Shown piece after piece: positions 1 through 12,200 of a stretch of 64,000 nt of DNA. Position numbers and translations under genes: made by a program. This stretch comes from Diplosphaera chodatii (lineage: Eukaryota; Chlorophyta; Trebouxiophyceae; Prasiolales; Stichococcaceae). Under the pieces are notes generated by a model. The model worked only from the letters and a program-made list of their open reading frames with translations, had not been told where the DNA came from and ran no database searches. Position 1 is the stretch's first letter. Every line of letters begins with the position of its first letter. Where the stretch lies: contig JAALGY010000041.1 in NCBI GenBank assembly GCA_032358165.1, positions 1,736,001 through 1,800,000 of the forward strand. Direction: 5' to 3'.

Positions 1-497
1 TGTTACGGCGCAGAGCGATATCAAGGTGATGCCAGCACCTTGCATGGTTGCATCAGTCACGGTGTTCCAAGTCGTCAGCAAATACTTTTGACACCTGGCT
101 TCGGATGCAAGACTGTAGCATATGTGACACAGGCTGGCGATGAGCTCTGCATCTCGTACATAGATTTGGAGCTGCCGCGCTCCTCACGCCAAGCTCTGCT
201 GCAGAGGTGCTCATGTGCTGGTCTGTTCCTTCGTCTGCCCTGTCAATGCTGCAGGGTCTTCCTGGAGTTGGTGCTGCACCATGGATCCTGTCAATTTGAG
301 GACTGCCACACCCAGCACACAGCTTCATAGTCTCATGTCGTGCCCGCAGGATGTTCCACTTCGCCTGCAACTGCGAGCGCTGTCAGCAGGAGCTGGCCGA
401 GGGGTCGGCCAAATGCAGATATGGGTCCGGCAGCGGCAGCAGCAGGCCCAGCTGTGCCCCCAAGCGGCGGGGCCGCAAAGCACGTGTCAGCAGATGA
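1..497 (+). CDS. SET-domain (SMYD-like) lysine methyltransferase, 3' end only
   Basis: Only the 3' part of the gene lies in the window. Three exons can be joined in phase: 2-25 (the preceding codons are off the window), 133-206 and 350-497, with a TGA stop at 495-497. The first two join to read VTAQSDIK then AGDELCISYIDLEL, the typical end of a SET domain (A-x-D-I-x-x-G-E/D-E-L-x-I-S-Y-I-D), where the Tyr belongs to the active site. The last exon gives MFHFACNCERCQ, the Cys cluster that follows the SET domain in SMYD-type enzymes and binds zinc. A short basic tail follows. Family knowledge makes it a protein lysine methyltransferase acting on histones or cytosolic proteins; the substrate cannot be told. 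The N-terminal part, including any MYND finger, is not visible. Confidence 0.72.
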
Positions 498-1310
498 TGC
501 TGTTATAGCAGGCACACGCAGCATGTTGTGCAGCTGGTATGATGTTTCACAGGGTGCCATCCTCACGGCTAGCCACCAGTGCAACATTTGACTTCGGGCT
601 GGCTGCCTTTAGTCATTCATGGAGGGACTACCACTTCACTTGGGACCGTCACGTTCCCCAGCTTGGGCAAGTCTCGGCCATCGGCCTGCACCGAGGAGCC
701 GCCGCACCCGTAGCGTACACGACGCTGCATACTTCCTGAAACATAGGATCGTTGGCCAGTACTGAACATGGCGCAGCCACGCTGAGCGTCAAGTCTGGCC
801 ACTGCACCTCTCCGCAGCGGCTGGCACGTCGGGAAGGAAGGCGAAAAGCTGGACACCAGGCGCCCAGGCCGAGCGTGCCTCGATCTAGGACCCAGGCCAG
901 GCGTAGCAGGTGCGCATGGTGTACGGTTTGGCTCGTTGACGGACACACCCTGGGCGTGCATTGCCATACGGTCCTGCACTGGGCAAGGCCCACCACGACA
1001 ACCCCAAGGTGCTGCGGGCGCGATGTGGCAGCTTCATATGAATGCAGTCCATCTGTAGCATTGATCAGCTGCACTGGCAGGACCGGAGACGTGCAGGTAG
1101 CCCAGCAATGGTGCTGTAGGTGGCTTTGCTCGTGTAATGCTGAATGCCGCCCTTGACAAGCAGCGTCGGAGGCGTGTACCGGGAGATGGTGTTCATCGCC
1201 ATCGCTGCGACTCCGTTAGCTCAGAATGGCCGGCCACATGCAATGGCTGCCTGCACGGCTCATGTCTTCCTCTGCTACCGAAGCATCACACACCTATGCA
1301 TGCAGGAGGG
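498..1310. other. Intergenic region, no gene seen
   Basis: This stretch separates the SET-domain gene stop from the SERINC start, both on the plus strand. It should hold the 3' UTR of the first and the promoter and 5' UTR of the second. Open frames on both strands are long only because of high GC; none shows a recognisable domain or a consistent exon chain. Confidence 0.5.
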
Positions 1311-3718
1311 ATGGCGGACGTCAAAATCAGTCCGCTCAGCTTCCAGGCAGACCCTGGTTTGAAGCTGCCGACAGGCACGTCGTCGGGCCCTGTGACGGAT
1401 GCAGCGTCACCGGCCCCCGGCAAGCGCACCAAAGGAAGGGGCACGTGCCGCTGCCTTATAGAGGTGGAGTTCAAGACGGCCAAGTGGCTCTACTTCGTCG
1501 GCTTCGTCCTACAGTGCATCGTCAGCTGGGTGTTCAGGTGACTGCTGTTGGCGCCGTGCTTCCAGCTGCTGTGCGCCATACGCATGATCATCTAATCTGG
1601 TCAGTACCTCTGCTGCCAATTGGTGTTGGCACCAGGGCCTGCTTGTCCTACTACAAGCCCGTCGCTGTCGTGCAGAGACTACAGCGACAAGATATTCAAG
1701 GACTTCAAGTGGCTGGACAAGTGCCTGGGCATCCAGAACGACAAGTACTTTTCGGGCGTGGGCGCCTGCATCGGCAAGGGGGCCGTGCTGCGCATCTCTT
1801 TTGGCACCTTCCTATTCTTTGCCACACACTTTGTGGCGCTCATAGGTGGGCAGCTGCTGCATCTGCTGACCGCCGGGTGGCTTCGATGCTGCAATGCAAC
1901 TAGTGCGAAGACGGAATGCAGTTTTGCAGGAGTTCGCCCTCTGACGTGTGGAACCAGCGCATCCACTCAGGCTCAGACAGCACGTCCCAAGATGTTTACA
2001 CACTGCCGGGGTGCAGGCGTGACGAGGCGGTCCAACCGGCGGCGGCTGTTCCACACCGGCTGCTGGCCGCTGCAGGTGGTGCTGTGGCTGGGCCTTGTCG
2101 CCGCCTGCTTCGCGATGCCCAACGGCGTGTACAGCGGCTACAGCCAGTTCGCCAAGGTCGCCGCCGGCGCCTTCCTCGTCCTGGTCATCATCCTGTTCGT
2201 CATCTGGTGCGCTGAGCGGCACAGCATCAGGCCCTGGTCGTCAGGCGATGCAAGATGTGCCACTCTGCGCTGGGTTTGAGAACCATCCCTATATTGCATG
2301 GCCGCGCCACATTGCCTCTGGGTGAGCGCTGGCCGCCTTGCCCCTGCAGGTTCTACCAGATCAACGACTGGCTGCTGGCCAGGCTGGACCGCACCTGGGC
2401 GCGCTTCACCCTGGTCTTTGGTGCACACCACCTCGGGCCACTCCCCTGCACCGCTGTGTGAAGCCAGAATTGCTTAGCGTTCACGTGCGGTTTTTGTCAG
2501 CTGCACGGTGCTGATGTGGTGTCAATCTGCACTGCAGGCACCGTGTTCTTCTACCTCGGCAGCCTCGTGGCCCTGGGCTTCATGTATGCGTACTATGCGC
2601 CGAAGGCGTCGTGTGGCACGAACATAGCATTCATCACCATCACCATCATATGTACGTTCTTACATCTCTCAACAGCATATCTCGTGACATGAGCATGGTG
2701 ACTGTTGAATGAAAGTCTCAACTCACGAGTTGTCTAAGAGGTTAATGTGATGTGTGCTGGGACTGCAGTGGCGGTGGCGTACACAGTCCTCACGCTGTCG
2801 CCCTGGCGGCCGCAGTCGGCGGGGGTGTTTGTCAGCGGCTCAGTTTTCACCTACTGCACGTACTTGACCTGGGGCGCCCTCAGCTCCCAGCCCCCCGGCA
2901 GCTGCGTGCCGGCGAGCGCATCAGCGCTGCCGATCCAGGTGAGCGTCTACTGATGGGCATGTGCATCTCTCGGCTCGACCGTTGTGCTGGCAGTCAGCCA
3001 TGGACAGCCATTGCTTGTTGTTTCGCTTGACTGTCATGCCCCATGCTGCAGATCATCGGGTTCATCATCGCCATCGGGTCGGTGCTGTACGCCGCCTGGG
3101 ACACAGTCAGCCAGGACAAGGCGTTCCTGCCGACCGACATCCAGCGGCTGGAGGAGGCAGACACGAAGGATGTCCTAAAGCACAGCCCGGTGCGCACCTG
3201 GCAGGATACCTTCAGCTCATTGGCTTGCTGCTTTCGACCGTGGTCACTGCGACTGGCTGTGGCAGCAGACCATGTGCGAGTAATCACTGCGACTGGCTGT
3301 GCCTGTGGCCCGTGTGTGCTTGACTGGTAGGTTGCGCGTGTACCTGAGCAACGCACAGTGTGCTGAGCACCTTGCTCACCACGCAGGCATGGTTTCATGG
3401 TGTGCTGGCGCTTGCGTCGTGCTACGTCGCCATGACGCTCACGAACTGGAACCTCAGGTGCGTTGTTTGATAACCACCTTTGCGGTGCAGCCCTTATTGG
3501 CAGCATGCGTATGTTGTAGCAAGAACATGCATAACACCATATATGAAGCACGTCGTGATAAAGTGCCTGCGCATTGCAGCGACGGCCCAAACCCGTGGAC
3601 CATCGACAGGGGGTCGTTCTCCAGCTGGGTGCGGGCGGCCTCGTCGTGGCTGTGCGCCCTGGTGTTCATCTGGACGCTCATCGCGCCGGCCATCCTGCGG
3701 CAGCGGGTGTTCACTTAG
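1311..3718 (+). CDS. Serine incorporator (SERINC/TMS family) membrane protein
   Basis: Nine exons join in phase to 429 aa: 1311-1537, 1676-1845, 2017-2206, 2350-2420, 2538-2651, 2769-2938, 3052-3189, 3387-3457, 3580-3718. Recognisable SERINC blocks are GVGACIGKGAVLRISF, then FFATHFVALIG, the WPLQVVLWLGLVAACFAMPNG helix, FYQINDWLLARLDRTW, the VAVAYTVLTLSPWR segment, IIGFIIAIGSVLYAAWD and the family's C-terminal GVLALASCYVAMTLTNW and WTLIAPAILRQRVF. About ten membrane helices are expected. The length fits the family (about 400-470 aa). SERINCs are polytopic proteins linked to phospholipid/serine distribution and lipid scrambling; the exact activity here is inferred from the family only. The ATG at 1311 is the one in frame with the first exon; it gives a short soluble N-terminus before the first helix. 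The gene is convergent with ERD2. Confidence 0.9.
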
Positions 3719-4179
3719 CACTGCTAGCGCCGTGACGAGCGTGACTCCCACGCAGGGCTGGGGCTAGCAGCAGCAGCAGCTTTTGGCGTTTCTCCTTGAA
3801 GAACCGTTGATCATATACTGCAAACTGACTGATTTGCATTGCAGACACACTCAGTCCACATATTGCTGGGGCCAGCCCTGCAGCTGATCCGTGCAAAACT
3901 GTTGCTTGGAGTGATGCTGTGCACGGCCACTCTTGCTCTGATCTCGGGTAGACTGATTTCAGATGTTTCAAAAGGAAACTGCCAGGCTACAAAAGTGGCT
4001 GCCGCTGCATCACTCGATCGCATGACAACATAGCAAATACTGTTGCCATGAAGGTGCAGCCTGCCAACAGCAGCTGCTGCCACTACTTGCACCTCAGCAG
4101 CAACAGGGCCTGAACCAGCTGAGGCTGTGAACCACGATCGGTGCTCCTAACTGCTGCCCCTAGTTTGGCTTCTAGGATA
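3719..4179. other. Convergent intergenic region (SERINC / ERD2 3' ends)
   Basis: Both neighbouring genes end here, so the sequence should be 3' UTR of each. No coding exon or RNA gene was recognised. Confidence 0.5.
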
Positions 4180-5493
4180 TCAGGCCGGCAGCTGCAGCTT
4201 CTCATTTGTCCGCCAACTCTTCAGATAATAGTAGAAGAAGTCCACGTAGATGATGGTTTGCACCACCCCCGAGATCCACACTGCAGAGTACATAAGCATG
4301 CGTTCACGAAGTCTGTAACATATGACACGTTCGTGTGCACACACGCGACACCAAGCACTGTGGTACTCACCTATCCATTGACGGTACCGGCTCTCCGTGA
4401 AGTACTTATAGATCCTGCGACACGTTGCAGACATGAACTGTTAGGAGTCATGTATGCTTTTGTCATTGCTACACATGCACGCTGGGCACGCAGGCACCCA
4501 GGATACGCAACAGAGCCCTGCCCACCAGTTCAGGATGTAGAACGCCCGGTAACTGCCCAGCAGTGCAACGTAGTTGCCCGTGAGGTTGTCAATGTTCTGT
4601 GTCCGCTGCAGCAGGATGAGCTGCGGTAGGATTGCCACTGCCTCCAGGTAGATCGAAAACGTCCACAGCACCTGCCAAGCAGCCAGCCCGGATCTAAAGT
4701 ATACAGCAGCACGGTGTTTTATCGCCCACCATGATGTGACGCAGCACTGCATGCATGCTGCCGCCCTGCACCCAAGACCTTGTTGATAGCAGCCTCACGA
4801 GTGCGAGACTTCACTCCACAAACCAGCTGCAGTGTCGAGTCGAGACCCTAAACTTTGCATGCATGCCTCGCTGAATCAAGGAGCATGAGGGGGCCGCACC
4901 TCCACAGGGCTCCGCTGCTGGGGGAGCAGGACGGCCAGCAGGGCGCAGGGGGCGATCAGGAACCACTCCCGGAACGTGTCCTCGTTCTTGTCGTACGTCT
5001 GCCGCACCACCTTGTGCACGCGCATGTAGTAGCAGATGGCCAGCGAGGAGGAGATGAAGATCAGCTTCATCACCGTGTTGTACCTGCGCAGCCGCAGCGG
5101 CAACACGTTGAGCACGCAGCCGCATGGCGCTGGACGTATAGACGTTTGCCGACTGGACGCAGTGGCGGTGGAACTGCAAGCATTGATTCATAAGTTTAGC
5201 AGGTACTCACAGGGAGATGTAGCGGAAGAACAGGTCCAGATAGCGTGTGATAAATACGAGCACATACAGCTCCTGCGTCTTGAATGAGATGCCTGCGAGG
5301 TAGGCACGGATGCCACATCTAGTCTGCTGCCGCAGGGAGCATAAGGCGTGCTGGGTGGCAGGCAGCGCCCGGGATGTGTTTGCAGCGTGCATGCGGCCTC
5401 ACCACGGCATGACTTCGTCGCATGGATCTTCAGCAGCAGCGTTATGATGGACAGCAGGTGGAGCATGTCCCCTATGAGCCTGAAGATGTTCAT
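4180..5493 (-). CDS. ERD2: ER lumen protein-retaining receptor (KDEL/HDEL receptor)
   Basis: Six exons on the minus strand join in phase to 215 aa: 5493-5403, 5292-5211, 5083-4900, 4671-4526, 4414-4371, 4280-4180. The N-terminus MNIFRLIGDMLHLLSI, then LLKIHATKSCRGISFKTQEL, YVLVFITRYLDLFFRYISL, WTFSIYLEAVAILPQL, YVALLGSYRAFYILNW and the C-terminal GVVQTIIYVDFFYYYLKSW are near-diagnostic for ERD2. Length equals the family norm (about 212-220 aa), with seven membrane helices. The protein binds C-terminal KDEL/HDEL signals in the cis-Golgi and returns ER residents by COPI vesicles. A client with HDEL, the GRP170 gene ending at 27806, lies in the same window. The start is fixed because the family begins exactly at MN(I/V)FR. 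The upstream gap is shared with the divergent PHD gene. Confidence 0.96.
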
Positions 5494-6227
5494 GTTGATG
5501 GGCTGCTGTGCCTGCTCCTAAAGCAGTAGCACTGCCCTCCCCACCTCTGCGCCTCTAACGTTGTCAGCACAGCCCCACTGCCGACATGGAGCGCAGTGCT
5601 ACCGCACCCGGCCTACACAGCCTTGAGTTTGCCGATTCCAACAGGCTGTGTCCACTTCCTTCGACGATGCACTGTGTACAGTAATCAGGAAGTTGTGCTG
5701 CTGGACCAAAGCTGATCAAGGCCCTGCAAGTGGATCGTCTCAGCCGGATGCTGGCTTACACATTGCAGTACATAGGGACAGGCCTGCAGATGCAGGAAAC
5801 TTAGCATTGCGAGCGCAAAGCTTCACTGCACCCGCGCGAAGCACATGCATGCAGCGCACCTCGGATCCACCATCTTGGTAGTCTTCGCGATCGTCAGCAT
5901 GCCGGCGAAGCAAGTCTGCGCCCCAGCAACGTCCTGGCGGTGCTCAGACGCACCCAGAGCATCGCCAGTATGCTATAGATGCGCCGAGTCCCGCTCGCCG
6001 CGCGCTGTCAGGCGGCGCGGGCAGCCTAAACGCAAGTGATTTGTGACAGCACTTTGTTCAGGGAGTGCAGACCTTGCAGTATGCCTACAGGGCCCTTGTT
6101 GCCTGCAAGCTGTAGCCATGGTCCGTCAGCTCGTCACTTAAGTTGCAGCAGCCGTTGGTGCAGCCCATCGATGGCGTGAACGCTTTCGGAGACCAGGTTT
6201 GAAGTTCACAGAGTTCAGCCGACCGCC
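5494..6227. promoter_or_regulatory. Divergent promoter region between ERD2 and the PHD gene
   Basis: The two flanking genes are transcribed away from each other, so both 5' UTRs and promoters must lie in this 734-base gap. No core element was identified with confidence; the assignment rests on gene orientation alone. Confidence 0.5.
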
Positions 6228-9200
6228 ATGGCGCTGGAAACTGGCACCGTGCTGCCTCAGCAAACACTGTTGAATGCGCTGGCATCCTTCAATGACCCGC
6301 TGCAGCAGCTAAGGACGGATGTGACGGATGCTGCGGCGCCGACACGCCTCGGCAGGAAGCCTGCACCATACACGTTTGCAGACGCCCTGACGCAAGTAAC
6401 GGCTCGGGAGGAGGCCAAACGCAAGGCTCTCGCCAGCCGAAAGGACGCCAAGAAGTCCAGCAAGCTGCGGCCTGGCGTGACGCCGCCGCACGATGCCTTT
6501 CGTGGCGCTGTGCAGGGCGGCGGATCCGAGCCCTCGGCCTTCTGGATGGTCATGGAGGTGTGTCGGTGACAAGCTTGCATCATTCAGGTGCACATGCTTG
6601 TCCTCTGTGCAGAGGAGAAGCAGCTCGCTGCAACTGCACGTGATCTGCAGGTGATCTGGAACACCCAACACCCTTGCCCCTTACGTTCGGTTGCTGCAGG
6701 ACTACTTCCGCGACATCACCCGTGAGGACCTGCTGGAGCTGCTGCCGGGTCACCCCGACCCCTCGCAGGACCCGGCCTTCCTGGTGCCCCTGCTGGGGCG
6801 GCCCCATGATGCCCCTGCACCAGAGGCAGGCGGCTTCAGCAGCGCCCCCGACTCGGCTGCAGGCCGCTTGCAGGCACAGGTCAGCGTGTCTGCATCTGAA
6901 GCTTGCCTGCCACCTCTTGGAGGACGTCACTGGCAAACATGTCAAGCCTGTCGTGCACTGCACCCATTTGGCTCTGCCATGGCTGTGGACTTGACGATGT
7001 TGACTTTGGTTGCAGACACCTGCGCCGCGAGTGCCCTCGGGCCTGTTCGACGCTGAAGATCTGGTGAGTGGCTGAATCCCTGCCGTTTGCCGACCCTGCA
7101 AGGGTCGCACATGTTCATCTGTGCAGGCTCTGTCACCACACACACCTGACGACTCTTGATTGGATCAGCAGAGTGTGCCACCAGTCCGTTCCAACGTGTC
7201 ATGGGACCTCGATCAGGGTTCTGGGCGTCGCAGCAGCCGCCTGAATGCTCGGACTGTCAGGGCGGCCGAGGATGTGCGGATGGCGGAGCAGACAGCTGCA
7301 GAGGCTGCCGAGGCAGCGGCTGCTGCCAACGCGTTCGCCGGCCCGCCCGGTGGCTGCCTGCTGGACGCCTGCAGCGCTGCAGAGCTGGCGCTGATTGCTA
7401 ACCAGGCATGTTCCAATGGCATTTTGTGTTGACTCGCTGATGTTCTTGCAGATGTTCTCTCTACAACATGCGCATGGCTGAGCGCTTCCCAGCATACTGT
7501 TATGTTGAAGGGTTCAACAAAGAGATAGCCCCGTTGGCAGGTATTGGAAATCAGGGCAGCGGTGGCTGAGGGACACAGCACTGCAGAGCCGCCGGATGCC
7601 ATTGCCCAAGCAGCGGCAGCAGTTTCCTTCAGCGCTGGCGGCGAGGTAGGCCAGATTGTTCACATGCACCGTGCACTCTCTAGGGCCCGCTGCGTTTCTG
7701 TCCACTTGTCGAGCGCCAGGGTGTGCTTCGAGACCACACAGCGTTTGTGCTTGCAGCTCACATCCCCGCAGCTGGCAGAAGCACAGCGGCAGCCGCTGCA
7801 GGCCTGGCTGGCGGAGCGGGGCGCAGCGGTGCTTGCCACGACACAGCGGCCGGCAGCAAACAGCAGTGACAGTGCGCCTGGGGATGCCGGCGATGACGTG
7901 CAGCCTGTCGCTCCGGATGGTGCCTACGATAGTCAACCGAATGGTGGGCACGCACCCTTGGCTAACCCGCGCCTGAAGGTTGACTGGGATGAGCTCATGC
8001 GGCCGCCGCCGCCAGCGCCGCCAATGCCGCTGCAGCTGCCGCTGGTGTACGTGCAGAGCAGCCACGCAGAAGCGCCTGGTGTTAGCACCCTCCAGTCAGC
8101 AGCAGGCGTAGGCACGCAGCTGATGCTGCTGCCCCCCGTTGCTGTCCCAACCGTCTTGCCTGCAACGCCTGCTGTGGAGGCGCCAGTCTCCAGGCCGAGC
8201 ACGGCTCCTGCAGCAGGATTGGCACTGCAGCCCCTGGAGCTAGCGGATGCTTCCCAGAAGACAGAGTCTGCCCAGCAGGCGGCGCCATCAGAGCAGCCTC
8301 AGCAGCTGCCAGTCGAGCCCGAGGCGCCCAGGAGTCAGCAGGAAGCACCGGCCAATACAGCTGCACTGCAGTTGGTGGCAAAGCAGACTAGTGATGAGCC
8401 GGGGGCCCAGCCACTGGGGCAGCTGGCAGGCCTCACAGATCCAGCTGCTGACCAAGCAGCTGAGCCGGTCTTAACGCAGCCATCAGCCAAACCAGATGCA
8501 GCAGTCGCCTCTGGCAGGGGGTCACCTGCTGCAGATGGCCCTGCCTCAGGTCCAGCAGCAATCCAGCAGCAGCAGCAGCAGCAGCTGCCTGTTCAGCAGC
8601 CGGACGCAGTGCCTCCAGCCAAACAGCTGATGGCGGCATCAAATATGCCCAAGTCATCGGCTGTTGCTCAGCAGCCAGACCAGCAACAGCAGCAGGGTGC
8701 GCAGACAGGCCCTGAACCAAAGCAGCTGAACGCATCCGGCAGCGCTGCTCAGGTCCCTGGCCAGCGCCCGGCCACTGCAGCAGCAGCAGCGGAGGCGCCC
8801 GTCGCAGAGGCAGCACCTGCTGCAGTGGGCGACCAGCAGGCGGCTGTGGGCGGGCCATCCAGCGTCCCAGCCAGACCTGGAGCGGAGCGTAATCAGCAAG
8901 TGGTGCCAGCTGCCGAGAGCGGCAAGCCTCCTGTCGGCAGCCCCGCAGCAGCTGCAACTACATCAGGTGCCACACAGGCGCAGGGCGTGCCAGGTGCAGA
9001 TGTGACCTGTGCGATGCCGCTGCAGGCGCCTTTAGTCTCAACACCAGCCGTGGCACCTGTGGCGGTGACGCCGCAAGGCACAGCAGCTTTTGTCCCTCAA
9101 GCTGCAGCCCCCTCAGCCCCTGCGCCAGCGCTGCCGCCCCTGCTCCCGCCCGAGGGGCCAGTAACATGGGACGACTGGTGCGAGGTGCTGCGCCGCCAGC

Positions 9201-12200
9201 CGCCGCTGGCCGCGGCCCCCAACCAGGCGCTGCACATGTACACGCGCATGGTGCTGCACCAGCCGGCGCGGCCGCCGTCGCCGTCGTCCTTGCCCGGCGC
9301 AGCCGCCACAGGAGCACAGGCCGGGCAGCAGGCGGCGCCAGCGCCCGGCGGCCATGCTGCGACGGCAACAGCAGCAGGGGCCAGGCCGCAGTCAGGTGCC
9401 AAGCTTCCACAGGTGCCGGCGCCCATGCCCAACGGCATCCAGCCCCTGCCCAGCCCGCTGCAGCGGCCAGCAGTGGCAGCACAGCAGGGTGCCAGTCCAG
9501 CGACTGTGACTGCCACCCCTACATGTGTTGCTACTAGCAATGGCGGCAGCGGCGACACGCCCAGGCCCGACAGCCCGTCAGCCATGGCACGCATGCAGCT
9601 GCCGCCTCCAGATCCCCGGGTGCCTGGCACGCAGATCAAGCTGGAGCATGGCGCTGCTGCACTCCTGTCCCGAGTCCAGGCGCCAGTGAAGGCAGCGGTG
9701 CAGCAGCAGACCACGCCTGTTCCAGCGTTCCCCCTGGGGCCTGTGTCTGCCCCTCAGCAAACGCCAGCATTGGTGCAGCAGCAGTCAGGGCAGGCTGGCA
9801 TCCCAGCAGCAGCTGCTGGCAGGACAGCCGATGGCAAGCGACGTGCAGGCGTTACTGCCGCTGCAACCAGCGGCATCGTGTACAACCTGCTGGCTGGCGG
9901 CAAGCGGCAGAGCGGTGAGAAATGCGTGCAGTGTGTGCGCTTTCTCTCCCACCTACCTGCAATTCGTCCAGGGCCCAATGGGTTGCACTCCATGCTGTGC
10001 ATACCATGGACGATGAGGCAGTGCAGTACAACAAGCGGTACTATGGTATACCCTACAGGTGTGCCACGGCGTCCAGCCAGTGCTGCAGGTGGTGAGGTGC
10101 CGCCGCCCCACCCTGTGGCACTTGCCAACGCCGCAATCATTGCTGCAGGTGTGCTGCCTCGACGACTTTTGGGCAAAAGGGTGCAGTGCCACTCGTGATC
10201 CTCATGTACTCCGGAATAGAGTTCAAAGCATGTTGACGGCCTTCAGTGCAACACCTGTAACACTGCATGCACGGTTGCAGGCAAGCCTGAGGGCACCCTT
10301 GAGGAGCGGTGGGCCGACCTGGGCGATGCAGCCGAGCTCGTTGCAGCAGCGCCAGACGACGAGATCCTCGGCGAGATCCTGGCCTTGCAGGTGCCAGCAA
10401 ATAGTGGCAACTGATGTCTCCAGCTGTGACCAGCGCACCTGTGACATCCTTCACTGTCAGGCATCTGATGCGCATGTGCGGGGCAGTGGAACCAGTGCAT
10501 CATCAGGCGGAACGTGCAGCACGATGTGTGCAGGCTGAGCTGGCGGCAGTGATGCTAGCCAATCGTGCGGCGGTGATACCGCTCATTCCTAAAGTGCTGG
10601 CGGACCTGCCGGCGCAGCGGGAGGCGGCCGCCCACCGCGACGCCTGCGCCGCCTTTGTGCGTGACTACCACATGGTAAGATTTCACGCGATCTACTCATG
10701 TGAGGCTTGAGGACTTGCAGGTGGCCGTGTTGCCACTGCAACCTGCTCTCATGTGCTTGCTGCACCGGATCATGGAGGGCAGCATGTTCATCCAGCGTCT
10801 TTGCAGTAGAAATGCAAGCTCCTTTGCAGGCCCCATCAGCACCTGCACATTGGCATGCTGCTCTGTGCACACATGAAGCATGTTGCTGCTTACTCAACCC
10901 GCAGAGCCAGCGGGAGGTGAAGCGCTTTTTCAAGCGCGAGAAGCGGGAGCAGCAGCACCGGGAGCAGGTCGCCGCCGCGGAGGCCAACGCCTTCCAGCTG
11001 CCACGCTCCGCCCTGGGTGCGGCTGCCGGCGCCTCCCACACTGCATTGCCTGCAGGCACTGCAGCACAGCCTCAGCAGATGTGCACTGCTGCAGGGGCTC
11101 AGCCGAACCCAAGTGCAATCAGCCAGGTTGAGACACCATACAGTCGTCAGCGCTGGCGGAATAGGCACTTGCCCCGTCTCGCGCCGATGTTACTGATCTG
11201 CATCGCCAGGCCGCCAGCGGGGCGCATTCGTGGACCGGCCCCGCAGCGCGCCGCCCGCTGCCCCGGGCGCCGGCAAGGACCCCATGGCGGACGCGCTGGC
11301 GGAGCGCGGGGAGCACGAGGAGGCGCTGTGCGCCGTGAGTCTTGACCCGCCGCCTGGCCCCTTGCACTTGCTGCAGCCGGTGCTGCATGCGGATGATGTG
11401 CATCGCAAACCCCGAGGCGGCGCTGCTGCCCTTGCGCCAGTGATGCTGCACTTTGATGAAGTCCTGTCCCAAGTGACCATCCTGTCTCGCACGGTGGTGT
11501 GGCGACGGCGGTGACAGGAGTGACAGCACACATGGGCTTCCAGTACCATTACGTATCCAATGCCTAATTATATTGAAACACCCATTGCGCAGGTGTGCGG
11601 CGGCGGGTCCAGCGAGCCGCCCAACGAGATCGTGTTCTGCGAGCGCTGCGACGTGGCGGTGCACCAGGAGTGCTACGCCGTGCCCAGCATCCCCGAAGGT
11701 GCCCCTGCTGACCGCCTTTCGTTGTGACCAGGAAGCATATGTTTTCATATGCACACCCTTGCCAGTGGATATGTGTTGCATCCCAGGCAAAAACACCTCA
11801 TCCTGCCCCGTTGGCAGGCTGATACGCTCTGCCTTTTCCCACAATATCCATGGCACTGCAGGCGAGTGGCTGTGCTGGCCGTGCAAGTACTACGAGGAGC
11901 AGCAGCTGGCGGCGGGCAGGTCGCAGGCCGAGATCCGCAAGCCCCGCTGGGAGGCCACCGCCAGCAGCCCCACCAGGTGCTGGAGGACATCCATGGACAG
12001 CACACCTGTTGTGCTCACCCTGTATCCCTCTGAAGAGCATGTGCCTAAGTGTGTGGGGAATGACCAAAACCGTCACCAGCGGCCGTGCTAGACATCGGCT
12101 CGTTGATCGAATGGTGAGCTCACCACGACACCCGATCCTTGTGCAGTGCGCCACCCAGCAAGCCGCCGGGTGGCTCTCGGGATGCGGTGTGCATGGCGTG

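Noticed and set aside
1916..1968. Possible extra SERINC exon reading DVWNQRIHSG between 1845 and 2017
   Set aside because: It resembles the family's pre-helix segment, but it has no GT donor and does not keep phase; the direct junction 1845/2017 gives FHTGCWPLQ in frame.
8433..9714. Long minus-strand open frames opposite the Gln/Ala/Pro-rich exon of the PHD gene
   Set aside because: They mirror the CAG/GCN-rich composition of the plus-strand exon and have no domain; the plus frame continues in phase with neighbouring exons.
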